Of a stretch of DNA of 6,948 nucleotides, positions 1 to 5,374 are shown piece after piece. The DNA is from JBOGXF01 sp050694275 (GTDB taxonomy: Bacteria > Actinomycetota > CADDZG01 > WHSQ01). The notes under the pieces are model-generated. The model saw only the letters and a list, made by a program, of their open reading frames with translations. It was not told the DNA's origin and searched no databases. Where the stretch lies: NCBI GenBank assembly GCA_050694275.1, contig JBOGXF010000057.1:1-6948 (forward strand), read 5' to 3'. Within the stretch, counting starts at the first letter, position 1. Each line of letters starts with the position of its first letter. Position numbers and translations under genes: made by a program.

Positions 1-1323
1 GTTCTACTGGGCGCGCTGGTGGCGGCGGTCCTGTTGTCGGCCCCCCTGGCGGCCCAGGAGAACCGGGTCATCGACGTCATAGAGGTCGAGGGAATCATCG
101 ACCCTCCAACCTCCGACTTCCTGCATCAGGCCCTGGACCGAGCGCAGCGCGACGGCGCGCACGCGGCGGTGATCCGGCTCGACACGCCGGGGGGCCTCGA
201 CGTCTCGATGCGCGACATCAATCAGCAGATTCTCTCGTCCGAGATTCCCGTGGTCGTGTGGGTCGCCCCTCGCGGCGCCCGGGCCGCGTCCGCCGGGACG
301 TTCATCGCGTACGCCGCGCACCTCGCGTACATGGCTCAGGCGACCGAGCTCGGGGCGGCCACCCCGATCAATCTCGGCGGCGAGCAGCCCGAGGCACTCG
401 AGAAGAAAGTCGTCAACGACGCGGTCGCGACCATCAAGGGTCTCGCCGAGCTACGCGGGCGGGACGCGGAGTTCGCCGAGGACGCCGTGCGCGAGGGAGC
501 GTCGCTGCCGGCGACGGAGGCCGCCGAGCGCAACGTCATCACCGGCGTGGCGTCGTCGCTCAGGGATCTCCTTCAGGCGATGGACGGCGAGAGGGTCGAG
601 GTCGTCGGCGATACGGGCTACACGCTCGAGACGTGGGATCACGCCACCGACTCCCCGAGCGTCGGGATTCGCTTTCAGGAGATGAACCTGTTCCAGCGGA
701 TCCTTCACACGGTGACCAATCCCGAGATCGCGTTCCTGCTGCTGACGATCGGGACGCTCGGGATCATCTTCGAGATCTATAACCCCGGGATCGGTCTCTC
801 CGGGCTGCTCGGCGCGGTCGCGCTGCTGCTCGGGTTCTACGCGCTGTCCGTGCTCCCCACCAACTGGGCCGGGGTCGCCCTGATCATCCTGGGGATCATC
901 TTCTTCATCGTCGAGCTCCAGGTCGCCGGGGTCGGCATATGGACGGTCGGCGGCACCGCCGCGCTCATCGCGGGCGGGCTCCTGCTGTTCTCCGGCGCCT
1001 CGCCGGAGCTGCAGCTCAACCCGTGGGTCCTCGCGCTCGTCGTCTTTCTTACGCTCGTGTTCTTCGCGTCGGTCATGACCGCCGCGCTGCGCGTCCGTCT
1101 GCGCCGTCCGATCATCGGCGAGGAGGCCATCGTCGGCACCGTCGGCGAGGCCAAGACCGACATCGCTCCCGAGGGGACGGTTATGACCAAGGGAACGCTG
1201 TGGCGCGCTCGCACGATGGAGACCGGGATCGCCGCGGGCGAGAAGGTCAGAGTCATGGCGAGCGAGGGGCTGGTGCTCCTCGTCGAACCGCTGCACGAGC
1301 CCGAGGAAGGGCCGGCAGGCTAG
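1..1323 (+). CDS. NfeD-family membrane serine protease (ClpP-class), 5' partial
   Basis: The reading frame is open to the left edge. The first codons encode a signal-peptide core (VLLGALVAAVLLSAPLAA, then QE), so the true start lies upstream; the GTG at 19 is only the first start inside the window. Residues are numbered from that GTG. A ClpP/SppA-like protease domain spans about 15-185, with DTPGG (55-59), nucleophile Ser91 in ASAGT, and a candidate catalytic Lys129/130 before VVND. The archaeal NfeD homologue PH1510 uses a Ser/Lys dyad with similar spacing. About five membrane segments follow (roughly 234-256, 258-280, 284-305, 306-326, 334-357), then a C-terminal NfeD OB-like soluble domain (about 365-425). 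Full-length NfeD proteins of this layout are about 430-460 aa, so little is missing. Family knowledge: NfeD proteases pair with slipins, and PH1510 cleaves the C-terminus of its stomatin partner. The next gene is such a slipin, 37 nt downstream. The substrate here is unknown. Confidence 0.93.
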   Translation, partial: VLLGALVAAVLLSAPLAAQENRVIDVIEVEGIIDPPTSDFLHQALDRAQRDGAHAAVIRLDTPGGLDVSMRDINQQILSSEIPVVVWVAPRGARAASAGTFIAYAAHLAYMAQATELGAATPINLGGEQPEALEKKVVNDAVATIKGLAELRGRDAEFAEDAVREGASLPATEAAERNVITGVASSLRDLLQAMDGERVEVVGDTGYTLETWDHATDSPSVGIRFQEMNLFQRILHTVTNPEIAFLLLTIGTLGIIFEIYNPGIGLSGLLGAVALLLGFYALSVLPTNWAGVALIILGIIFFIVELQVAGVGIWTVGGTAALIAGGLLLFSGASPELQLNPWVLALVVFLTLVFFASVMTAALRVRLRRPIIGEEAIVGTVGEAKTDIAPEGTVMTKGTLWRARTMETGIAAGEKVRVMASEGLVLLVEPLHEPEEGPAG

Positions 1324-1350
1324 CGGCTAGGCTGGCCCCTTCGCGACCAA

Positions 1351-1356
1351 AGGAGG
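1351..1356 (+). promoter_or_regulatory. Shine-Dalgarno of slipin gene
   Basis: AGGAGG lies 4 nt before the ATG at 1361 (the wider match is AAAGGAGGGG). This fixes the slipin start and is the best canonical ribosome-binding site of the three-gene operon. The 37-nt gap between nfeD and the slipin shows no terminator-like hairpin, in line with co-transcription. Confidence 0.8.
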
Positions 1357-1360
1357 GGTC

Positions 1361-2149
1361 ATGGGTCTAATCATCGCCGGGATCGCCGCGGTCGTCGCGT
1401 TCATTCTGTTGGCCGCGTCGATCCGCATCGTCCAGGAGTACGAGCGCGGCGTGATCTTCCGCCTCGGACGGGTGATCGCGGGGGCCAAGGGCCCCGGCCT
1501 CTTCTTCATCATCCCGATCATCGATCGCATGGTGAAGGTCAACCTGCAGATCGTCGCCCTCGACGTGCCGCCCCAGGACGTCATCACGAAGGACAACGTC
1601 ACGGTCCGGGTCAACGCGGTCGTGTACTTCCAGGTGTTCCAGCCGGTCAAGGCCGTGGTCGAGATCCAGAACTACTTCTTCGCGACGTCACAGATCGCCC
1701 AGACGACGCTGCGGGCGGTGCTGGGCAAGGTCGATCTCGACGAGATCCTCACCGAGCGCGACCGGCTCAACTCCGACCTGCAGCGGATCATCGACGACGT
1801 CACCGACCCCTGGGGCGTGAAGGTGTCGCTCGTCGAGGTGAAGGACGTCGACCTGCCCCAGGAGATGCAGCGGGCGATGGCCCGGGGGGCGGAGGCCGAG
1901 CGGGAGCGGCGCGCCAAGATCATCAACGCCGAAGGCGAGTTCCAGGCGGCCGAGCGTCTCGCTCAAGCCGCCGAGGTCATCGCTCGTCACCCGATCGCTT
2001 ACCAGCTCCGTTTCCTGCAAACGATCGTCGAGGTCTCGGCCGAGAAGAACTCGACCCTCGTCGTTCCGATCCCGATCGAGTTGCTCGGCCCGTTCCGAGC
2101 CGCGTTCGGCGATGCGGGCGTGGCCGGCGGGGGCCTTCCTAGGGGTTAG
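1361..2149 (+). CDS. Slipin: stomatin/prohibitin-like SPFH membrane protein
   Basis: A 262-aa protein, normal length for a bacterial slipin. An N-terminal hydrophobic anchor (about 2-20) is followed by the stomatin signature: QEYERGVIFRLGR (25-37), GPGLFFIIPIID (44-55), a core with DVPPQDVITKDNVTV (68-82), and VYFQVFQPVKAV (88-99). A charged, coiled-coil-prone stretch lies at about 165-205 (RAMARGAEAERERRAKIINA), and the conserved end at 210-242 contains HPIAYQLRFLQTIVEVS and PIPIELL. Slipins oligomerise on the inner face of the membrane and act as scaffolds with NfeD-family proteases; PH1511/PH1510 is the studied pair. The adjacent upstream nfeD supports that role. The ATG has a strong Shine-Dalgarno. 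The stop TAG overlaps the next gene's GTG by one base, so translation is probably coupled. Confidence 0.95.
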   Translation: MGLIIAGIAAVVAFILLAASIRIVQEYERGVIFRLGRVIAGAKGPGLFFIIPIIDRMVKVNLQIVALDVPPQDVITKDNVTVRVNAVVYFQVFQPVKAVVEIQNYFFATSQIAQTTLRAVLGKVDLDEILTERDRLNSDLQRIIDDVTDPWGVKVSLVEVKDVDLPQEMQRAMARGAEAERERRAKIINAEGEFQAAERLAQAAEVIARHPIAYQLRFLQTIVEVSAEKNSTLVVPIPIELLGPFRAAFGDAGVAGGGLPRG

Positions 2150-3375
2150 TGGAGCACCACCACGGCCCCGCGCCCCGAGCGTCGCCGCGCGTCCGCCGAC
2201 GTCTCGCGCTGGCGGTCGTCCCGTTTGCGGTCGCGACCCTCGCGGGCCTCGCCCTGCTGTGGCCCGGCGACGTCTCTCAGGAGTCGGTGTTCGGTGCGGG
2301 CCCGGTCCCCCGGCAGTACAACGCGGCCGTGGTCGAGGTCGACGAGGGCGCGTGCGACGCTCCTCCGGTCACCGGATTCACGTGCGCGGTCGTCGAGGTC
2401 GAGCTCGAGGGCGGGCCGGACGAGGGGGATCGGGCCTCGTTCGAGTTCGCCGAGGGGGAGGGCGTTCGCAAGATCGGGCCGGGCGACGCGATCCTCGTGG
2501 GCCGATCCCCGGGCGCGCCCGAAGCACAGGCGTACTACTTCGTCGACTACCGGCGCGACGTTCCGCTGCTGTTCCTCGGCGCCATCTTCGCGGCCATGGT
2601 CGTGGCGCTCAGCCGCCTGAAGGGTCTCTCGGCGTTGCTCGGCCTCGGCATCAGCCTCGCGGTCCTCGTGTGGTTCGTGCTGCCCGCGATCCTCGAGGGG
2701 AGCAGCCCTCTGGCGGTGGCGATCGTGGGGGCCGCGGCGATCATGTTCGTGACGCTGTACATGGCGCACGGCATCAGCGCCCGCACCACGACGGCGGTGT
2801 TGGGCACGCTCGTGAGCCTCACACTGACGGGTGTCCTGGCGTTCGTGTTCGTCGAGCTCGGTCGCTTCACCGGGCTCGCGTCCGAGGAGGCGGCGTTCCT
2901 TCAGGTGTCGGCCGGGCAGGTCAACCTCGAGGGCCTCTTCCTCGGCGGGATCATCATCGGCGCGCTCGGCGTCCTCGATGACGTCACTGTGACACAGGCG
3001 TCTGCGGTGTGGGAGTTGCATCGCGCCCAGCCCGATTACGGCGTGCGCAATCTGTACGGCGCGGCGTTGCGTATCGGCCGCGATCACATCGCGGCGACCG
3101 TCAACACGTTGGTTCTCGCGTATGCGGGGGCCTCGCTTCCGCTTCTGATCCTCTTCAACCTGTCCGATCGATCGTTTGCGACGCTGGCGACGACCGAGGT
3201 CGTCGCGACCGAGATCGTGCGGACGCTGGTGGGAAGCATCGGTCTGGTCGCCTCTGTCCCCATCACGACCGCTCTGGCCGCGGCGGTCGTGCGCGGCGAA
3301 GGCGCACCGGCCAAAAAGAAGTCAAAGCCGAAATGGCAACCGCCCCCGGCCGAGCTCGAGTGGCGCGACGGCTAG
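2149..3375 (+). CDS. YibE/F-family multi-pass membrane protein
   Basis: A 408-aa protein with the YibE/F architecture. An N-terminal basic segment and signal anchor (about 18-37) is followed by a non-membrane domain (about 40-135) rich in Glu/Asp/Val that looks like a small beta-barrel, with GDAILVGRS at 112-120. A bundle of about seven membrane helices follows (roughly 138-156, 159-180, 186-206, 213-238, 261-278, 315-337, 352-382). The family signature is clear: GALGVLDDVTVTQASAVWEL (271-290) and GRDHIAATVNTLVLAYAG (310-327). The cytoplasmic tail is Lys/Pro-rich (388-408). The GTG start sits in a TAGTG overlap with the slipin stop. A weak AGGGG lies 3 nt upstream, so coupled translation is likely. 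The molecular function of YibE/F is not established; transport has been suggested. Its place in an NfeD/slipin operon suggests a membrane role shared with them, which is inference. Confidence 0.92.
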   Translation: MEHHHGPAPRASPRVRRRLALAVVPFAVATLAGLALLWPGDVSQESVFGAGPVPRQYNAAVVEVDEGACDAPPVTGFTCAVVEVELEGGPDEGDRASFEFAEGEGVRKIGPGDAILVGRSPGAPEAQAYYFVDYRRDVPLLFLGAIFAAMVVALSRLKGLSALLGLGISLAVLVWFVLPAILEGSSPLAVAIVGAAAIMFVTLYMAHGISARTTTAVLGTLVSLTLTGVLAFVFVELGRFTGLASEEAAFLQVSAGQVNLEGLFLGGIIIGALGVLDDVTVTQASAVWELHRAQPDYGVRNLYGAALRIGRDHIAATVNTLVLAYAGASLPLLILFNLSDRSFATLATTEVVATEIVRTLVGSIGLVASVPITTALAAAVVRGEGAPAKKKSKPKWQPPPAELEWRDG

Positions 3376-3451
3376 CTGCCCGGCGAGACGAGAGGAGGAC
3401 TATTTCGTTGCTCCCACTGGCGCATAGCACGACTCACGGCAACGAAATCCC
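3376..3451. other. Convergent intergenic region with long-loop inverted repeat
   Basis: This 76-bp gap separates the ends of the YibE/F gene (+) and the anti-sigma gene (-). It holds a perfect 10-bp inverted repeat: ATTTCGTTGC at 3402-3411 and GCAACGAAAT at 3439-3448, separated by 27 nt. Neither side has a clear T-run. It may serve as a two-way transcription terminator or a protein site. A strong Shine-Dalgarno-like GAGGAGG (3392-3398) precedes a TTG at 3408 that opens a 15-codon frame ending at TAG 3453-3455. Whether that is translated is unknown. Confidence 0.45.
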
Positions 3452-4108
3452 TTAGTCGTCTTCGAGCTCGTCCTCGTCGACCTCGTCGACCTCTTCGACC
3501 GCGTCGGCCTCGAAGTCGCTGCCGTCTTCCTCGTCGTCTAACTCATCATCGTGATCGAACTGGACATGGTCGTCGAACTCGTCATCGTCGTATTCATCGT
3601 CGTATTCATCGTCGTCGAACTCGTCGTCGTCGACCTCGTCATCGTCCGGGTCTTCGCGCTCGCCGCCCTCGTCGTCGCGCTCGTCTTCGTCGTCATCGCC
3701 GTCCTCGTCGCCTTCGTGATCGCGCTCCGGGAGCACGCCCGGTCGGACCCTTTGGGGAGTCCCGTCGTCGACACCGAGACCCCCGTCGCTTTCGACCGGG
3801 AGCTTCGCGGCCCCCGACTTCGACGCCGGGTCACGAGTGGACTCGGCAGGGGACTCGACTCGCTGCACGCGGTCACGATCCGCGTCTTCGTTCCGTCGTC
3901 CGCTCTCGAGCGCGGCGTAGGCGACGCCGCTGCTGAGCACCGCGGCCGCCAGTGCGACAATCCATCGCCGGCTCCGCAGCCAGAACGGCCGTCGGCGCCG
4001 CTCGGGTAGACGTGCGCGTAGGTCGGCCCAGCCGGCCTCAGGCCCGGGCACTGGCTGCGCCGCGAACGCAGTCAGGCGCTCATGCAGAGCGATCAGTTCG
4101 CCGTTCAT
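3452..4108 (-). CDS. Probable membrane-bound anti-sigma factor with Asp/Glu-rich tail
   Basis: A 218-aa protein from the ATG at 4108-4106. That codon overlaps the sigma-factor stop as ATGA and has GGAG a few bases upstream. A longer start at 4150 (232 aa) would overlap the sigma gene by 46 nt and has no Shine-Dalgarno. The first 48 or so residues are cytoplasmic: an amphipathic stretch (ELIALHERLTAF), then WADLRARLPERRRR and further basic residues. There is no Cys and no HxxxCxxC zinc anti-sigma motif. One membrane helix follows (about 49-67, WIVALAAAVLSSGVAYAAL). The predicted outer part has a linker of about 65 residues and a tail (134-218) with 59 Asp/Glu in 85 residues, interspersed with Phe/Tyr/Val in units such as DDDEF and DDEY. 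The anti-sigma role is inferred from coupling to an ECF sigma gene and from topology; no known anti-sigma domain was recognised. Confidence 0.75.
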   Translation of the reverse strand: MNGELIALHERLTAFAAQPVPGPEAGWADLRARLPERRRRPFWLRSRRWIVALAAAVLSSGVAYAALESGRRNEDADRDRVQRVESPAESTRDPASKSGAAKLPVESDGGLGVDDGTPQRVRPGVLPERDHEGDEDGDDDEDERDDEGGEREDPDDDEVDDDEFDDDEYDDEYDDDEFDDHVQFDHDDELDDEEDGSDFEADAVEEVDEVDEDELEDD

Positions 4109-4716
4109 GTCCGCTCCAAGCTCGTCTTGAGTGATTGCAGAGCGCGCCATTGCTTGGTGTTCACCGCGCCGGTGCTGATGCCGAGGGCCGCCGCGACCTC
4201 GGGATTGGTGAGCCCGAGGAGGTACTTCATCTCGACCACCTGTCGTTGGCGGCGCGGGAGCCGGGCGATCGCCGCGGCAAGATCGAGCCGGTCGTCGTGC
4301 GATTCCTCATAGGCGTCGTGCGCGTCCGGGCTGGCCCGCGCGCTCCTTTGTCGCCTCCTGATCTCATCCGACACGATGTGCCGAGCGATGGCGTACAGCC
4401 ACGAAACGAACGGAGCGCCCGTCCTTCGGTACCGGGGCAAACCGGCCCAGGCTCTGACGAACGTCTCGGAGACGACGTCCTCGGCCCCCTCCCCGAGAGC
4501 GAATCGGGCGAGGCGGAAGATCGCCCCGTGGTACTGCCGGTAGAGCTCCCCGAACGCGTTCTTGTCCCCGGCCCGGGCGCGCCGGACCAGCTTTTCGATG
4601 CGCTCCTCCGCGGAGTCCTCATTACGTTTCCTATCGCTTTGAGCGACCGAAATGTTCGCTGTGTCGAGCTTTGCGGACAGGGCGGCAGCCCCGGGCGAGT
4701 CGTTCATGTCGTCCAT
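4105..4716 (-). CDS. ECF-type (sigma-70 family, group 4) RNA polymerase sigma factor
   Basis: A 203-aa protein with the two domains of ECF sigma factors and no sigma-1.1 or full sigma-3 domain. Region 2 spans about 48-123: AFGELYRQYHGAIFRLARFA, then AEDVVSETFVRAW (78-90, the region 2.2 motif that contacts core polymerase), YRRTGAPFVSWLYAIARHIV (96-115) and EIRRRQR. Region 4 spans about 145-198: LPRRQRQVVEMKYLLGLTNP, then the helix-turn-helix EVAAALGISTGAVNTKQWRAL. A non-conserved N-terminal extension of about 45 residues is longer than usual. The ATG at 4716 has no clear Shine-Dalgarno, and a second ATG three codons on (4707) is an alternative start. It reads divergently from the riboswitch-controlled unit and is coupled by ATGA to its putative anti-sigma. 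Target promoters cannot be told from the window. Confidence 0.93.
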   Translation of the reverse strand: MDDMNDSPGAAALSAKLDTANISVAQSDRKRNEDSAEERIEKLVRRARAGDKNAFGELYRQYHGAIFRLARFALGEGAEDVVSETFVRAWAGLPRYRRTGAPFVSWLYAIARHIVSDEIRRRQRSARASPDAHDAYEESHDDRLDLAAAIARLPRRQRQVVEMKYLLGLTNPEVAAALGISTGAVNTKQWRALQSLKTSLERT

Positions 4717-4782
4717 CTATCGGCAGCGGGCCGGGATTTCTCGACCCGACCGTGCATTTCTGGGGTCGCCGGACGATATGGA
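4717..4782. promoter_or_regulatory. Divergent promoter region between sigma gene and riboswitch
   Basis: These 66 bp lie between the sigma start codon (- strand) and the 5' end of the aptamer (+ strand), so they probably hold promoter elements for at least the + strand unit. A -10-like GACGATAT at 4772-4779 would place a + strand transcription start near 4785, right at the aptamer. It resembles the FliA/WhiG-type -10 (GCCGATAA) at six of eight positions, but no matching TAAA -35 is present and no consensus TTGACA was found. No convincing - strand promoter was recognised. The region is placed by position rather than by strong motifs. Confidence 0.4.
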
Positions 4783-4863
4783 GGGTGACGAAAGGGCAAA
4801 CCCGCCGCGAGGCGGGGGCGCAAAGCTACGGGACCTCGGTTCGCCGAGGTAGCCCGGCTGCCG
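4783..4863 (+). promoter_or_regulatory. c-di-GMP-I riboswitch aptamer (GEMM-I)
   Basis: The conserved GEMM-I core is present in order. ACGAAAGGGCAAACC (4788-4802) is followed by hairpin CCCGCC/GGCGGG (4801-4806 with 4811-4816), closed by a GNRA tetraloop GCGA (4807-4810). Then come the GCGCAAAGC joining segment (4818-4826) and a second arm: CGGG/CCCG (4829-4832 with 4853-4856), an AG bulge (4851-4852), and ACCTCGG/CCGAGGT (4833-4839 with 4844-4850) capped by TTCG. The segment closes with GGCTGCCG (4856-4863). The GNRA loop and the tetraloop-receptor-like arm match the known fold. The GGG at 4794-4796 keeps a G at the position equivalent to G20 of Vc2 (about 4795), which favours c-di-GMP over 3',3'-cGAMP. 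The outer P1 stem is weak here (GGT 4784-4786 with GCC 4860-4862). The Shine-Dalgarno starts within 1-3 nt of the aptamer's 3' end and there is no U-tract terminator, so control of translation is likelier than termination. Whether it is an on or off switch is unknown. Confidence 0.9.
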
Positions 4864-4871
4864 AAAGGAAG
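4864..4871 (+). promoter_or_regulatory. Ribosome-binding site directly abutting the riboswitch
   Basis: AAAGGAAG lies immediately 3' of the aptamer and 9 nt before the ATG at 4881. ATG at 4874 and GTG at 4871 are out of frame with the protein, so 4881 is the start. Direct contact with the aptamer's closing strand makes this the likely point of riboswitch control. Confidence 0.7.
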
Positions 4872-4880
4872 TGATGTTTC

Positions 4881-5360
4881 ATGGGAGCCTTCTCCAAGCT
4901 CCACGCCCTCAAGGACAGCAAGGCGTTCAAGCTCTTGCTCGGGGGCTCTGCCATCGGCGTAGGCGCGGTTGGCACCGCGTACGCCACAACCGTCGTCGAG
5001 CACGAGGATCCCGCGACCGATGACACCGAGACCGTCGACCTCGAGAACGGCACGGCATCGGTGCATGTCGACGACGTCCTCGGCGACGACCTCGACGATC
5101 CGACCGCGGACGTCGTCACGCCGGACAGCCCGGATTCTCCCCCAACCCCGGACAGCCCGGAGACGCCGGATTCTCCCCCAACCCCGGACAGCCCGGACAG
5201 CCCGGAGACGCCGGATTCGCCGGCGAGCCCCGAGAGCCCGGCGACTCCCGACAGCCCCGAGAGCCCGACAACCCCGGACAGCCCGACAACCCCGGACAGC
5301 CCCGACACCCCGGAGTCGCCGGACAGTCCGGCCTCCGCGGACTCGCCGGACGAGGACTGA
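4881..5360 (+). CDS. Exported or membrane-anchored (Ser/Thr)-Pro-x triplet-repeat protein
   Basis: A 159-aa protein in three parts. Residues 1-15 are basic (KLHALKDSKAF), and 16-36 are hydrophobic (FKLLLGGSAIGVGAVGTAYA), fitting a signal peptide with an AYA-type cleavage site or an uncleaved anchor. Residues 37-79 are acidic (EHEDPATDDTETVDLENG, VDDVLGDDLDD). Residues 80-157 are an unbroken run of 26 triplets of the form (Ser/Thr)-Pro-x, where x is mostly Asp or Glu, sometimes Pro, Ala or Thr. Pro is missing only once (Ala153). The tail is a short EDD-like acidic end, with no LPxTG or other sorting motif. Such spacing favours a stiff polyproline-II rod, and every Ser/Thr-Pro is a potential glycosylation or phosphorylation site; both points are inference. 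No family was recognised. The riboswitch just upstream implies c-di-GMP control, as is common for surface and adhesion proteins. The next gene starts 14 nt later. Confidence 0.85.
   Translation: MGAFSKLHALKDSKAFKLLLGGSAIGVGAVGTAYATTVVEHEDPATDDTETVDLENGTASVHVDDVLGDDLDDPTADVVTPDSPDSPPTPDSPETPDSPPTPDSPDSPETPDSPASPESPATPDSPESPTTPDSPTTPDSPDTPESPDSPASADSPDED
5118..5351 (+). repeat. (Ser/Thr)-Pro-x coding triplet repeat tract
   Basis: A 234-bp tract encodes 26 tandem three-residue units (residues 80-157 of the repeat protein). At DNA level the units are GC-rich variants of 9-bp and 12-15-bp modules such as CCGGACAGC. A 32-bp exact direct repeat (5130-5161 and 5166-5197, offset 36 bp or 12 codons) shows recent in-frame duplication. 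The frame is kept throughout, so the gene appears intact. Confidence 0.9.
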
Positions 5361-5374
5361 ACGTCTCGACGGTC

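Noticed and set aside
451..1296. A long - strand open frame opposite nfeD
   Set aside because: Its composition is charged and low in hydrophobics with no domain. It is a GC-rich shadow of a well-supported gene.
2112..2981. A 289-codon + strand frame overlapping the YibE/F gene
   Set aside because: It is an Arg/Gly-rich out-of-frame reading, while the YibE/F signatures lie in the other frame.
3551..4009. A + strand frame of Val/Ile-rich hydrophobic repeats opposite the anti-sigma tail
   Set aside because: Antisense of GAC/GAG-rich codons gives Val/Leu/Ile repeats. The - strand reading is coupled to the sigma gene by ATGA and has a Shine-Dalgarno.
4109..4150. Longer start (4150) for the anti-sigma gene
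   Set aside because: It would overlap the sigma gene's region 4 by 46 nt and lacks a Shine-Dalgarno. The ATGA at 4105-4108 is the standard coupling arrangement.
4783..4863. c-di-AMP (ydaO) or 3',3'-cGAMP (GEMM-Ib) riboswitch
   Set aside because: The ydaO core motifs are absent. The G equivalent to Vc2 G20 is kept, which favours c-di-GMP, although only binding tests can exclude cGAMP.
5118..5351. CRISPR-like array
   Set aside because: The repeats are short, in frame, without spacers of constant length, and encode a regular protein repeat.
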